Positions 8,561 through 17,769 of a stretch of DNA of 64,000 nucleotides are shown here, one piece after another. This DNA is from Sphingomonadales bacterium. GTDB taxonomy: Bacteria > Pseudomonadota > Alphaproteobacteria > Sphingomonadales > Sphingomonadaceae. How positions within the stretch are numbered: the first letter of the stretch is position 1; each line of letters starts with the position of its first letter. Both the position numbers and the translations under genes were made by a program. A model generated the notes under the pieces. That model saw nothing but the letters and a program-made list of their open reading frames with translations, searched no databases and was not told where the DNA came from. The stretch spans positions 1,550,001-1,614,000 of the forward strand of contig JADJXT010000001.1 of assembly GCA_016720115.1 (NCBI GenBank), written 5' to 3'.

Positions 8561-9592
8561 ATGCCTGCGCTTTGGGACCTCACCGATTTCGACGCTCATG
8601 AATCGGTGCACTTGTTCGACGATCCCAAAACCGGCCTGCGTGCCGTGATTGCCATCCACTCCACGCATCTTGGGCCTGCTGCGGGCGGCACGCGTTTCTG
8701 GCACTATGCCGACCAGCAGGCCGCACTGACCGACGCGCTGCGCCTGTCACGCGGGATGAGCTACAAAAACGCGATGGCAGGGCTGCCCGCAGGTGGCGGC
8801 AAAGCCGTCATCCTGGCGGACGCCAACCGCAGCAAGCCGCGCGAACTGCTCGATGCTTTTGCCCGTGCGGTCGACTCGCTCAGCGGTCGTTATGTGACGG
8901 CACAGGATGTCGGCATGTCGGAAGATGATATGGTCACGCTGTCGCAGACGACGAAGCATGTTGCGGGCCTGCCGGGGCAGGGTGGCGATCCCGGCCCCTA
9001 TACCGCACGCGGCGTCTATCTGGGCGTCAAGGCGGCAGCAAAACGCGCATTGGGAAGTGAAGACGTCAAAGGCATGCACATTGCCATTCAAGGCGTTGGC
9101 AGCGTTGGGGGCGGTCTTGCGCGCTACCTTGCGGCGGAAGGTGCCCGGTTGACGCTGGCCGATGTGAATGCAGACCGTGCCGCCGCACTCGCTGCCGAGA
9201 TCGGTGCCGAAACTGTTGCGACGGACGCCATCATGGCGGTCGAGGCCGATATTTTCAGCCCTTGCGCGCTGGGCGCAATCCTGACCGGGGCGAGTGTAGC
9301 GGGCCTTAAGGTCCAGGCGGTTGCCGGCGGGGCGAACAACCAGCTTGCCACCGCAACACAGGGCCGCCAATTGGCCGATCGGGGAATCGTCTACGCACCG
9401 GACTATGTGATCAATGCCGGCGGCATCATCAACGTGCTGCGGCATATTGACCAGGCCGACGACGCGGCAATCAACGCGCGCATCGATGCCATTCCCGGTC
9501 GCCTGCATCAGGTGTGGGACGAAAGCGAGGCGAGTGGCGACACCCCCGCCGAAGTCGCCGACCGTATGGCGCAGCAACTCATCGGACGTTAA
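8561..9592 (+). CDS. Leu/Glu/Phe/Val dehydrogenase family protein
   Basis: NAD-dependent amino acid dehydrogenase of the ELFV superfamily, closest in pattern to leucine dehydrogenase; it would interconvert a branched-chain (or aromatic) amino acid with its keto acid and ammonia. The catalytic Lys lies in AGLPAGGGKAVI (Lys81) and a substrate-binding Lys in MSYKNAMAG (Lys69). The Rossmann motif GVGSVGGG starts near residue 178. At 343 aa it matches leucine dehydrogenases, not the longer glutamate enzymes. It stands alone after tRNA-His; exact substrate is uncertain. Confidence 0.85.
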   Translation: MPALWDLTDFDAHESVHLFDDPKTGLRAVIAIHSTHLGPAAGGTRFWHYADQQAALTDALRLSRGMSYKNAMAGLPAGGGKAVILADANRSKPRELLDAFARAVDSLSGRYVTAQDVGMSEDDMVTLSQTTKHVAGLPGQGGDPGPYTARGVYLGVKAAAKRALGSEDVKGMHIAIQGVGSVGGGLARYLAAEGARLTLADVNADRAAALAAEIGAETVATDAIMAVEADIFSPCALGAILTGASVAGLKVQAVAGGANNQLATATQGRQLADRGIVYAPDYVINAGGIINVLRHIDQADDAAINARIDAIPGRLHQVWDESEASGDTPAEVADRMAQQLIGR

Positions 9593-9815
9593 GGCCTTAA
9601 TAAATCCGGCAAGAAGCCTTGCGACAGACCGCAGGGCGACTTTGCGGGGGCCAGGATGGGCGCGCAAAAGACCTGCGCCCTGTCGCGCATCTCAACGCTT
9701 TACCGCACGATACACACGTAACGCCGGTCAAAAACGGCGCCTTGTCCCTTATTCATCTGACAGCAAGGTTTGGTTGAACAGGCGTTTTTGCAAGGGCATC
9801 AGGAAGGAGAATATA

Positions 9816-10679
9816 ATGCGTGTCGTTAATAAACGGGCAGGCCAACTTGCTGTGCTTGCCATGCTTTCAATTCCGGTTTCGGGCAACCTTTATGCACAAC
9901 AACCCAGCTATGATCCCATCGTCGTGGAGGGTGCGCTTCCCGATCTGAGCACGATGGCCAAAGGCCCTGAGGTCAAAGGCACCATCATTGCACGCAATGG
10001 CGAGAAGTTAAGGGTGCGGACAGCCGATGGCAGCAGCACCGACATTGCCATAACCGACGCAACCAAGGTGAAAACCAGTTCCGGGCTTTTCGGCGGGCGG
10101 AGCAAAATGGGCAATGAAGCGTTGCTCAACGGTTTGCCGGTTACCGTAAAGACCCTGCAGTGGGACGGCGGCTTGGTCGCCAGTCAGGTCAGCTTCCGCA
10201 AAGGCGATTTCAAAACCGCCAACATGATCCGCAACGGCACCGAACAGCAGTTCGCCGAACAGACCGCGGCGACCGAGGCGCTGCGCGGGCGGATGGGCGA
10301 TATCGACAAATATAACGTCAAGGGCGTGACCAACGTCTATTTCGACACCGGCAAGGCCGCTCTGTCGTCAAACGCCAAGCAGGATCTGTGCGCCGCAGCG
10401 TCGCAGGCAGAGTCAACCGACAACGCCCTTTTGCTGGTCGTCGGCTATACCGACTCGGTCGGCAGCGAAGAATATAACCAGACGCTGAGCGAAAAGCGTG
10501 CCAGCAGCGTAATCAATTATCTGCAACAGCATTGCCGGTGGAAACCCTATCGCATGCTGACACCCACAGGCATGTCCGAAGCCGATCCGGCTGCGGACAA
10601 CGAAACGCCGGAAGGCAAGGCCCAGAATCGCCGCGTGGCGGTAAACATTCTGGTCAGCAAGAGCGTCGACGGGTTCTGA
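9816..10679 (+). CDS. OmpA-domain outer membrane/periplasmic protein
   Basis: Predicted secreted protein with a C-terminal OmpA-like peptidoglycan-binding domain. ATG 9816 follows a strong AAGGAG and begins a signal peptide (cleavage near LYAQ, residue 27). Residues about 50-130 resemble a small beta domain of the DUF5666 kind (VKGTIIARNGEKLRVRTADG). The OmpA domain runs from about 170 (VYFDTGKAALSS) through GYTDSVGSEEYNQTLSEKRA to NRRVAVNI. At 287 aa it has no obvious eight-strand barrel. A strong terminator follows, so it is likely monocistronic. Confidence 0.85.
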   Translation: MRVVNKRAGQLAVLAMLSIPVSGNLYAQQPSYDPIVVEGALPDLSTMAKGPEVKGTIIARNGEKLRVRTADGSSTDIAITDATKVKTSSGLFGGRSKMGNEALLNGLPVTVKTLQWDGGLVASQVSFRKGDFKTANMIRNGTEQQFAEQTAATEALRGRMGDIDKYNVKGVTNVYFDTGKAALSSNAKQDLCAAASQAESTDNALLLVVGYTDSVGSEEYNQTLSEKRASSVINYLQQHCRWKPYRMLTPTGMSEADPAADNETPEGKAQNRRVAVNILVSKSVDGF

Positions 10680-10687
10680 CTTTTGCG

Positions 10688-10711
10688 CGGGGCGGGTTTC
10701 TGCCCGCCCCG
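10688..10711 (+). terminator. Rho-independent-type hairpin after the OmpA-domain gene
   Basis: CGGGGCGGG and CCCGCCCCG form a perfect 9-bp stem with a 6-nt loop, 8 nt past the stop codon. The flank is not T-rich, but the strength and position support termination before the ccm cluster. Confidence 0.6.
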
Positions 10712-10807
10712 GCATGACAAGATGGCTGTCAGCGTGAGGGGCTATTTGCGCCAAATCAATTGGCGTCGCCTGAAAGCAATGCTAGAGGCGCGGGCGAGTC
10801 ATATCCT

Positions 10808-11524
10808 ATGCATCGCTTTGCAAATCCTGCCCGTTTTCTCGGCATCGCCAAACCGCTGACGCCATTGCTCTTATGGCCCGGCATGCTGCTCGCATTGGGC
10901 GCCTGCTGGTGGGGGCTGACACAGGTTCCCGCCGAACGCCTTCAGGGTGAGACTGTCAAGATCCTGTTTGTCCATGTGCCTGCCGCCTGGCTCGGCATGG
11001 GAGGCTGGACGGGCATTGCGATTGCCAGCATCGTGCAACTGGTGTGGCGGCATCCGCTTGCCGGGGTTTCGGCGCGGGCGATTGCCGTGCCGGGCGCAAT
11101 ATTTGCCGCACTTTGCCTGATTACAGGTTCGATCTGGGGGCGTCCGGCATGGGGTGCCTGGTGGGTTTGGGATGGTCGGCTGACCTCGATGCTGGTGCTG
11201 TTCTTCCTCTATCTCGGCTATATCGCGCTCGCCAACGCTTCGAGCGAAAAGGGCAGCGTCAGCCGCACGGCTGCGGTGTTCGGCATTATCGGCGCGGTCA
11301 ACATTCCGATCATCAACCGTTCGGTTGTGTGGTGGGAAAGCCAGCACCAGAAGGCCAGCATCACGCTGGGCGGATCGGCGATCGACGCCGCTTATCTGTG
11401 GCCGCTATTCGCCAGCGCTTTGGGTTTCACCCTGATTTTCGGCGCGGTGGTTCTGATGCGGATGCGTGCGCAACTGGCCGAAATCCGCATCGAGGCACGG
11501 ATGCGCAGGATGGCCGAGGATTGA
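10808..11524 (+). CDS. ccmC: Heme exporter CcmC
   Basis: Membrane protein of system I cytochrome c maturation that loads heme onto CcmE in the periplasm. The tryptophan-rich motif WGAWWVWDGRLTSM is present, with the heme-ligand histidines in VHVPAAW and WWESQHQK, and several transmembrane helices. I prefer ATG 10808 (238 aa); an in-frame TTG at 10760 would add 16 polar residues. It heads ccmCDEFGHI. The ABC subunits CcmA and CcmB are not next to it and must be elsewhere. Confidence 0.95.
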   Translation: MHRFANPARFLGIAKPLTPLLLWPGMLLALGACWWGLTQVPAERLQGETVKILFVHVPAAWLGMGGWTGIAIASIVQLVWRHPLAGVSARAIAVPGAIFAALCLITGSIWGRPAWGAWWVWDGRLTSMLVLFFLYLGYIALANASSEKGSVSRTAAVFGIIGAVNIPIINRSVVWWESQHQKASITLGGSAIDAAYLWPLFASALGFTLIFGAVVLMRMRAQLAEIRIEARMRRMAED

Positions 11525-11528
11525 TGCG

Positions 11529-11660
11529 ATGAACCACACACCCTTCATCATTGCGGCCTTTCTGGTCACTGCTATCGGCACATTGGCACTGGTCGCGCAC
11601 AGCTGGATTGCAATGCGCAAATCGGAAGCACTTGCCGACGATCTGAAGAGCCGGAAATGA
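11529..11660 (+). CDS. ccmD: Heme exporter small subunit CcmD
   Basis: 43-aa protein with a single transmembrane helix (residues 6-27, FIIAAFLVTAIGTLALVAHS) followed by a short charged cytoplasmic tail, the normal CcmD layout. CcmD holds CcmC and CcmE together in the CcmABCD complex. The call rests mainly on size, topology and position between ccmC and ccmE. Its stop overlaps the ccmE ATG by 4 nt. Confidence 0.88.
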   Translation: MNHTPFIIAAFLVTAIGTLALVAHSWIAMRKSEALADDLKSRK

Positions 11661-12106
11661 AGCCCAAGCATCAACGCCTTGTCCTTGCGCTTCTCGCGCT
11701 GGTAGCCCTGATTGGCGCGGGGTTGCTCGCGGCCTCTGCGCTGCGTGAGGAGGCCAGCTATTTCTATACGCCGACCACTTTGGCCAAGGCAAAGGTCGAA
11801 CCGGGCAAGGCGATCCGCCTCGGCGGAATGGTGCAGCGCGGATCGATCAAGCGCGATGCAGACGGCGTTACTGTGCACTTCGTGGTGCAGGATCGCGATG
11901 CGACGCAGGCGGTTATGTATAAAGGCATTACACCCGATCTTTTCGTCGAAGGGTCGGGCGTTGTTGCCGATGGGCGGATGGACAAGGGCGGCGTTTTTGT
12001 CGCGGAGAGCCTTTTGGCAAAGCATGACGAGAATTATGTGCCGCGCGAGTTGAAGGACATCGACATGTCCACCGCCGAGCACAGCAAGGATACACTCGCC
12101 GAATGA
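11657..12106 (+). CDS. ccmE: Cytochrome c maturation heme chaperone CcmE
   Basis: Membrane-anchored periplasmic chaperone that binds heme covalently and passes it to the CcmF/CcmH ligase. It has an N-terminal anchor (residues 8-28), an OB-fold core (RLGGMVQRGSI, VHFVVQD) and the heme-attachment motif HDENY with His123 and Tyr127. The 149-aa length is normal. Both junctions are ATGA overlaps (with ccmD and ccmF). Confidence 0.96.
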   Translation: MKPKHQRLVLALLALVALIGAGLLAASALREEASYFYTPTTLAKAKVEPGKAIRLGGMVQRGSIKRDADGVTVHFVVQDRDATQAVMYKGITPDLFVEGSGVVADGRMDKGGVFVAESLLAKHDENYVPRELKDIDMSTAEHSKDTLAE

Positions 12107-14037
12107 TTGCCGAACTCGGTCTTGCGGCGCTCTGGCTGGCGGCGGCATTTGCGTTGTTGCAGGCCTTTGCCGGCATCGGCCACTGGCGCAGTTTGTCGCC
12201 TGCGCTGGCTTCGCTGACCCGACCGGTGGCGGTGATGCAGGGGCTGCTCTGCCTGATCGCCTTTGGTTGCCTGATCTGGCTGTTCGCCGTTACCGACCTG
12301 TCGGTGCTGCTCGTCGCTTCGAACAGCCACGTCGACAAACCAATGGTTTTCAAACTGGCCGGGGCATGGGGCAATCACGAAGGATCGATGCTGCTGTGGG
12401 TGACGGTGTTGTCGTTGGCCGGGGCAGCGATTGCGCTGTTTGAAAAACGACTTGATCAGCAGACTCTGGGCGCAGCGCTGTTCGCGCAGGCGCTGTTGGG
12501 GCTGGGCTTTTTTGCGTTCCTTTTGTTTTCCTCGAACCCGTTCGAACGGCTGGATCCTGCGCCGCCGACAGGGGCGGGGCTCAATCCGTTGTTGCAGGAC
12601 ATCGGCCTCGCCTTCCATCCGCCGACGCTTTACATCGGCTATGTCGGACTTTCGGTTGGCTTCTCCTTTGCTGTGGCGGCGTTGCTGACCGGCAAGGTCG
12701 GGCCGACATTTGCACGTGCGATGCGTCCCTGGGTGCTTCTGGCATGGATTTTCCTTACCATAGGGATCACCGCTGGCAGCTATTGGGCCTATTACGAACT
12801 GGGCTGGGGCGGCTGGTGGTTTTGGGACCCGGTCGAAAATGCTTCGCTGATGCCCTGGCTGGCGGCAACCGCTTTGCTGCACTCGGTCGCCGTGCTGGCG
12901 ACACGCGACGCCTTGCGGGCATGGACCATCATGCTGGCGCTGGTGGCCTTTGCAATGGCGATGGCGGGGACTTTCCTAGTCCGCTCAGGCATCCTGACCA
13001 GCGTGCACGCATTTGCGGTCGATCCGGAACGTGGGGCGTTCATCCTTGGCCTGCTGGCAATCTATGTCGGCGGCGCTTTCGCGCTGTTCGGCTTGCGCAT
13101 CGGCGTGGTGCGCGAGGGCAAAACCTTTGCCTTGCTCAGCCGCGAAGGGGCGATTGTTGGAAACAATATTTTCCTTTCCGTAATCCTCGCCATCGTCCTT
13201 GTCGGCACATTGTGGCCGCTGGCCGCAGAGGCGATGGGAGACAAGATTTCGGTCGGCCCGCCCTATTTCAACCAGACGACGGTGCCGATTGCATTGTTGC
13301 TCATGCTGCTGCTCATTGTCGGGCCGGTGCTGCGCTGGCGTGGGGACATGCTGTCGCGGCACAAATCATTGCTGTTGCCAGCGGTTGTTTTTGCCGGATC
13401 GGCAGTCGTCCTCTTCAGCACGCAAGCACAGGCAGGCGTCTGGCCGATTATGGCCTTGTCGCTGGCTATCGCCACGGCGGTCGGTTCCGTCCTGCCGCTG
13501 ATCGGGCGTAACCTGTTGCGCACTCCGCTGCCGGTCTGGGGCATGGCGCTGGCGCATCTGGGCTTTGCTGTCTCCGTTGCCGGGATGGCCGCGGAATCGG
13601 GCTGGAAGGCGGAAAAACTGGCGGCCTTAAGTGTGGGAGACAGCGCCTCTGTTTCCGGATGGAACGTCAAACTGGCCGATGTTCGGCCGGTGGTTGGCGA
13701 TAACTGGGTTGCGCTGGAAGGTCAGATGGAGGTGCGTCGCGGCGGCGATGCAACGGTGATGCTGCCCCAATCGCGGCAATTTTCCAATCCCAAACAGCAG
13801 ACGACCGAGGCGGCCTTGCTAACGCGCTGGGACGGGCAGCTTTATGCCGTTATTGCTGCGCCTGCAGAAGGCGATGTGTCTGATCGCTGGCAGGTTCGCC
13901 TGTGGTGGAAGCCCTTTGTGACGCTAATCTGGTATGGCGGGCTGCTTATCGCGCTTGGCGGTTCGTTGGCGCTGATCGGGCGCATCGGCCTGTTCCGCCG
14001 GAAACGGGCACGCAGCAATCTTTGGAGCGGCGCATGA
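12103..14037 (+). CDS. ccmF: Heme lyase subunit CcmF
   Basis: Large multi-spanning membrane protein (644 aa) that, with CcmH and CcmI, joins heme to apocytochrome c. The WWD domain reads WGGWWFWDPVENASLMPWLA, and NHEGSMLLW lies nearer the N-terminus. The many transmembrane helices and full length match the family. ATG 12103 overlaps the ccmE stop, and its own stop overlaps the ccmG ATG (14034). Confidence 0.97.
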   Translation: MIAELGLAALWLAAAFALLQAFAGIGHWRSLSPALASLTRPVAVMQGLLCLIAFGCLIWLFAVTDLSVLLVASNSHVDKPMVFKLAGAWGNHEGSMLLWVTVLSLAGAAIALFEKRLDQQTLGAALFAQALLGLGFFAFLLFSSNPFERLDPAPPTGAGLNPLLQDIGLAFHPPTLYIGYVGLSVGFSFAVAALLTGKVGPTFARAMRPWVLLAWIFLTIGITAGSYWAYYELGWGGWWFWDPVENASLMPWLAATALLHSVAVLATRDALRAWTIMLALVAFAMAMAGTFLVRSGILTSVHAFAVDPERGAFILGLLAIYVGGAFALFGLRIGVVREGKTFALLSREGAIVGNNIFLSVILAIVLVGTLWPLAAEAMGDKISVGPPYFNQTTVPIALLLMLLLIVGPVLRWRGDMLSRHKSLLLPAVVFAGSAVVLFSTQAQAGVWPIMALSLAIATAVGSVLPLIGRNLLRTPLPVWGMALAHLGFAVSVAGMAAESGWKAEKLAALSVGDSASVSGWNVKLADVRPVVGDNWVALEGQMEVRRGGDATVMLPQSRQFSNPKQQTTEAALLTRWDGQLYAVIAAPAEGDVSDRWQVRLWWKPFVTLIWYGGLLIALGGSLALIGRIGLFRRKRARSNLWSGA

Positions 14038-14564
14038 AAAAGAGCTGGCTGATCTGGGCACCGCTGACGCTGTTCGCCTTTCTTGGAGGGATTTTCCTCT
14101 ACGGTCTGGTTGAACCGAAGGACGAATATGTCCGTTCGAAACTGGTTGGCCAGCCCTTGCCCGAATTTGCGCTGGCAGCCGCGACAGAAGGCGTCGAAGG
14201 GCTTTCAAACAAGGATTTTGCCGACGGCAAGCCGCGCATGCTCAACATCTTCGCCAGCTGGTGCTTGCCGTGCAAGGCAGAGGCCCCCTTTCTGGAGCAG
14301 ATCAAGGAGGCCGGGGTGGAAATCCATGCCATCGCGATCAAGGATAAGCCTGAAGATGTTGCTGGCTTTCTTGCAGAACATGGAAACCCCTTTGCCCGCA
14401 TCGGTGCAGATATGGACATGCTGATTCAGCTCAAGCTAGGCTCTTCGGGCGTGCCTGAAACCTATCTGATCGATGGCAAGGGGCGTATCATTCACCAGCA
14501 TATCGGCGATATCCGCGCTGAACATGTCGCGCCGCTGCTCGAAAAGCTGAAGGAAGGGCAATGA
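14034..14564 (+). CDS. ccmG: Thiol:disulfide interchange protein CcmG/DsbE
   Basis: Membrane-anchored periplasmic thioredoxin-like protein that keeps the CxxCH heme-binding cysteines of apocytochrome c (or CcmH) reduced. It has an N-terminal anchor (residues 5-25) and the active site WCLPC with Cys77 and Cys80; the cis-Pro loop is GVPETYLID. At 176 aa it has family length. I chose the short start at 14034, which overlaps the ccmF stop, over an upstream start inside ccmF. Confidence 0.95.
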   Translation: MKKSWLIWAPLTLFAFLGGIFLYGLVEPKDEYVRSKLVGQPLPEFALAAATEGVEGLSNKDFADGKPRMLNIFASWCLPCKAEAPFLEQIKEAGVEIHAIAIKDKPEDVAGFLAEHGNPFARIGADMDMLIQLKLGSSGVPETYLIDGKGRIIHQHIGDIRAEHVAPLLEKLKEGQ

Positions 14565-14968
14565 TGCGGTTGCTGTTCGCTCTTGCACTCGCGCTTTCGC
14601 CTCTGCCGCTGTTCGCGCAGGAAGGTGCGCCGCCGCCGCTTGCCAACCAGCAACTGGCCGATCCGGCGCAGGAGGCACGCGCGCTCGAACTGATGCAGCG
14701 GCTGCGCTGCATCCAGTGCCAGGGCCAGTCGATCCATGACAGCGATGCACCGATCGCCGAGGCAATGCGGCATGAAGTGCGCCAGCGGATCAAGGCGGGA
14801 CAAAGCGAGGCCGAGATCGAAAGCTGGCTGATCGAACGGTACGGTGACTGGATCAGCTTTGCCCCGCCTGCGAGTGGAAGCGGGCTGGTGCTTTGGCTGT
14901 TGCCGGTCTTGTTGCTTGGTGGGGCAGCGCTGGTCGCGCGCGGTCGTTTCGGCAAGGACAAGGCATGA
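14561..14968 (+). CDS. ccmH: Cytochrome c-type biogenesis protein CcmH
   Basis: Short thioredoxin-fold subunit that presents apocytochrome c to the CcmF ligase. It has a signal peptide (to about FAQ, residue 20), the conserved block LRCIQCQGQSIHDSDAPIA with Cys50 and Cys53, and a C-terminal transmembrane helix (residues 108-128). At 135 aa it is the short CcmH that works with a separate CcmI. Start codon is ATG 14561, or the adjacent ATG 14564; the first overlaps the ccmG stop. Confidence 0.95.
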   Translation: MMRLLFALALALSPLPLFAQEGAPPPLANQQLADPAQEARALELMQRLRCIQCQGQSIHDSDAPIAEAMRHEVRQRIKAGQSEAEIESWLIERYGDWISFAPPASGSGLVLWLLPVLLLGGAALVARGRFGKDKA

Positions 14969-15615
14969 GCGGCTGGATCGTCATGACAGGGATGGGGCTT
15001 GCGTCGGCGCTGGCCATCCTCGCCTTTGTGAAGGGACGCCGACAATTATGGCAGCCGGTGATGGCCACAGTCATTCTCGCGATGGCGGGCTATGCGTGGC
15101 AGGGGCGCCCGGACTTGCCCACCGCTCCGGCGCAACCGATCGCGGCGGAACAGGGTGCTGCCGAAGCGCTGCTCAAGATGCGTAGCGACATGGACCAGAA
15201 TTACGGCGTTGCGAAAATGTGGCTGGTCACAGCCGATGGCTTTGCCCGTGACGGCAGCTATGCGGCGGCTTCGGGCTATATTCAGGCGGGGTTGCGCGAA
15301 CATCCCGAAAATGCCGACCTTTGGTCCGCGCTCGGTCTGGTGCTCATGCTGGCCGCTGACGGCGAACTGACACCGCCGGCAAAGCTTGCCTTTGGCAAGG
15401 CTCGCAAGCTGGCTCCAAACCTGCCAGCGCCGGACTATTTTGAAGGGTTGGCCGCTCTGTTTGACCGCAAACCGGATGTGACACTCGTCAAGTGGAAACA
15501 GCTTCTGCAGCGTGCGACTCCCAACGCCAAATGGCGCCCAGCGGTTGAGTCGCAACTTTCAGGGCTTGAGTCGCTGCTCGCAAGCGCGCAGCCAGCGCCT
15601 GGCGCCATTAAATAG
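14965..15615 (+). CDS. ccmI: CcmI-like TPR subunit of the cytochrome c maturation ligase
   Basis: Predicted apocytochrome c chaperone: two N-terminal transmembrane helices (residues 4-21 and 31-45), then a periplasmic region with TPR-like helices (AAASGYIQAGLREHPENADL and the repeat after it). At 216 aa it is a compact CcmI. ATG 14965 overlaps the ccmH stop, ending the seven-gene cluster. The call depends on topology and position more than on sequence motifs. An AT-rich stretch (15616-15650) follows. Confidence 0.85.
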   Translation: MSGWIVMTGMGLASALAILAFVKGRRQLWQPVMATVILAMAGYAWQGRPDLPTAPAQPIAAEQGAAEALLKMRSDMDQNYGVAKMWLVTADGFARDGSYAAASGYIQAGLREHPENADLWSALGLVLMLAADGELTPPAKLAFGKARKLAPNLPAPDYFEGLAALFDRKPDVTLVKWKQLLQRATPNAKWRPAVESQLSGLESLLASAQPAPGAIK

Positions 15616-15749
15616 CAAATAATAACAAATATTTATCTATGTCGAATTTACAACGATAGTGCGTTGTTTGGGCTATGATGCCGTGCTATCGGCGCGCGCT
15701 GCGTTCCGAAAGGGGCGAGAAAGCCGAACATTTCGCCTTTGGGGGGCGC

Positions 15750-17684
15750 ATGGCAAATAGCGAAACCGAGATTTCCGAACAGCAGCAGGATCATGCAGGG
15801 CACGGTCACAAAAAGGCCTCGCTCTTCACGCTGTGCGTCGGCACCGTCGGCGTCGTTTTTGGTGATATTGGTACCAGCCCGATCTACGCCTTTCGCGAAA
15901 CATTCGCCGGCCACCATCCGATCGAGCCCGATCCGATGCACATAACCGGCGTGCTCAGCCTCGTCTTCTGGTCGATGATGCTGGTGGTGACGTTCAAATA
16001 TGTCTTCACCATCATGAAGGCCGACAACAAGGGTGAGGGGGGCAGTCTCGCTCTGCTCGCTCTGATCAGCCGCAAGACACAGGGCGAGAAATGGACGGCG
16101 CCGATCATCATGCTCGGTGTGTTCGCGACCGCGTTATTCTACGGCGATTCCATGATAACACCGGCGATGTCGGTGTTGTCGGCGACCGAGGGGCTCAATT
16201 ATGTGCATCCCGGCTTCAAGGGCTGGGTCCTGCCAATCGCGCTGACCATTCTTGTAGGCCTGTTCGCGATACAGGCGCGGGGAACGGCCAAGGTCGGGGC
16301 GCTTTTTGGCCCGGTCATGGTCTTGTATTTCCTGACCCTTTCGGTGCTCGGCCTGACGCATCTGGTGAAGATGCCCGAGATCGTCCTGTACACGCTGAAT
16401 CCGTGGAATGCGATAAACTTCTTCTACGTCGATGGGTTCAGGGCATTTGTGTCGCTGGGTGCGGTCGTTCTTGCAGTGACGGGCGCAGAGGCGCTCTACG
16501 CCGATATGGGGCATTTCGGACGGCGGCCGATCAAATTTTCCTGGCTCTGGTTCGTCCTGCCCGCCCTGATGCTCAACTATATGGGGCAGGGCGCGATGAT
16601 CCTGTCGATGACCCCTGCAGAGGCACAGGCCGCGATCAAGGATCCCTTCTTCCTGATGCTGCCTGACGCCCTGCGTCTACCGATTGTCTTCCTCGTCATT
16701 CTTGCCACCATCATTGCCAGTCAGGCGGTGATTTCGGGTGCCTTCTCGCTGACCCAACAAGCTATCCAACTGGGCTTCATGCCGCGCTTGCGCATCCTGC
16801 ACACCAGCGAGAGCGAGGCAGGCCAGATCTACATCCCGGCGATCAACTGGGGGTTGATGATCATGGTCATCGTCCTCGTTCTCTTCTTCCGTTCGTCAAG
16901 CAATCTTGCCGCCGCTTATGGCATCGCGGTGACGGGGGCGATGTTCATCGACACCTGCCTGATCACCGTTGTACTGCTCAGCCTGTGGCAATGGCCCAAA
17001 TGGAAGGCGCTCCCGATCCTCGCCGTCTTTTTCATTGTCGACATCGCCTATTTCGGCGCCAATCTTCTCAAGGTGCCGCAGGGGGGCTATTTCCCGCTGT
17101 TGATCGGCCTCGCCATCTTTACATTGCTGACCACCTGGTCGCGCGGGCGCGCACTGATGCGCGAGCGCATGGCCGAAAGCACGATGCCGATGGAAATCTT
17201 CATCAAGTCAGCCAGTGGAAGCGCCCAGCGTGTGCCTGGAACCGCAATCTTCATGGCGTCGACCAGCGCAGGGGTGCCGTCAGCACTGCTGCACAACATC
17301 AAGCATAACCGCATCCTGCACGAACGGGTTATCATCCTGACCGTTGATATTGCGGAGATGCCGTTCGTCGACGAAAGCAAGCGGGCAAGCTGCAAGACAT
17401 TGGGCGAGGGTTTCTACAGGGTTATCCTGCGCTATGGTTTCCTTGAGGAAACCGACGTGCCCGCAGCGCTCGCCACGGTTGATCTCTGCGGCCCACCGTT
17501 CGACATGATGCAGACCAGCTTCTTCCTGTCGCGGCAAACGCTGATCGCGTCCAAGGTGCCCGGCATGGCCATTTGGCGCGAAAAGGTTTTCGCCTGGATG
17601 CTGCGCAACGCGGCCAATGCGATGGAATTCTTCAAACTGCCGTCGAACCGCGTGGTCGAACTGGGCAGTCAGGTGGAAATTTAG
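15750..17684 (+). CDS. kup: Kup-type low-affinity potassium transporter
   Basis: Proton-coupled K+ uptake system with about 12 transmembrane helices in the first 440 residues and a cytoplasmic C-terminal domain. Diagnostic stretches are GVVFGDIGTSPIYAFRE, NKGEGGSLALLALI and FYGDSMITPAMSVLSATEG. At 644 aa it has normal length. I chose ATG 15750 with GGGGGG in front; an in-frame ATG at 15675 would add 25 unlikely residues. It stands alone; 15616-15749 is AT-rich at first and probably holds its promoter, though I cannot fix the -10/-35. Confidence 0.94.
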   Translation: MANSETEISEQQQDHAGHGHKKASLFTLCVGTVGVVFGDIGTSPIYAFRETFAGHHPIEPDPMHITGVLSLVFWSMMLVVTFKYVFTIMKADNKGEGGSLALLALISRKTQGEKWTAPIIMLGVFATALFYGDSMITPAMSVLSATEGLNYVHPGFKGWVLPIALTILVGLFAIQARGTAKVGALFGPVMVLYFLTLSVLGLTHLVKMPEIVLYTLNPWNAINFFYVDGFRAFVSLGAVVLAVTGAEALYADMGHFGRRPIKFSWLWFVLPALMLNYMGQGAMILSMTPAEAQAAIKDPFFLMLPDALRLPIVFLVILATIIASQAVISGAFSLTQQAIQLGFMPRLRILHTSESEAGQIYIPAINWGLMIMVIVLVLFFRSSSNLAAAYGIAVTGAMFIDTCLITVVLLSLWQWPKWKALPILAVFFIVDIAYFGANLLKVPQGGYFPLLIGLAIFTLLTTWSRGRALMRERMAESTMPMEIFIKSASGSAQRVPGTAIFMASTSAGVPSALLHNIKHNRILHERVIILTVDIAEMPFVDESKRASCKTLGEGFYRVILRYGFLEETDVPAALATVDLCGPPFDMMQTSFFLSRQTLIASKVPGMAIWREKVFAWMLRNAANAMEFFKLPSNRVVELGSQVEI

Positions 17685-17769
17685 TCCATATCGGAGCTTT
17701 ACTTTAAAGCAGGTTGCTTCATTCTAAAAATACAACTAGAACAAACAAAGAACTAGGGAATCAGGAACT

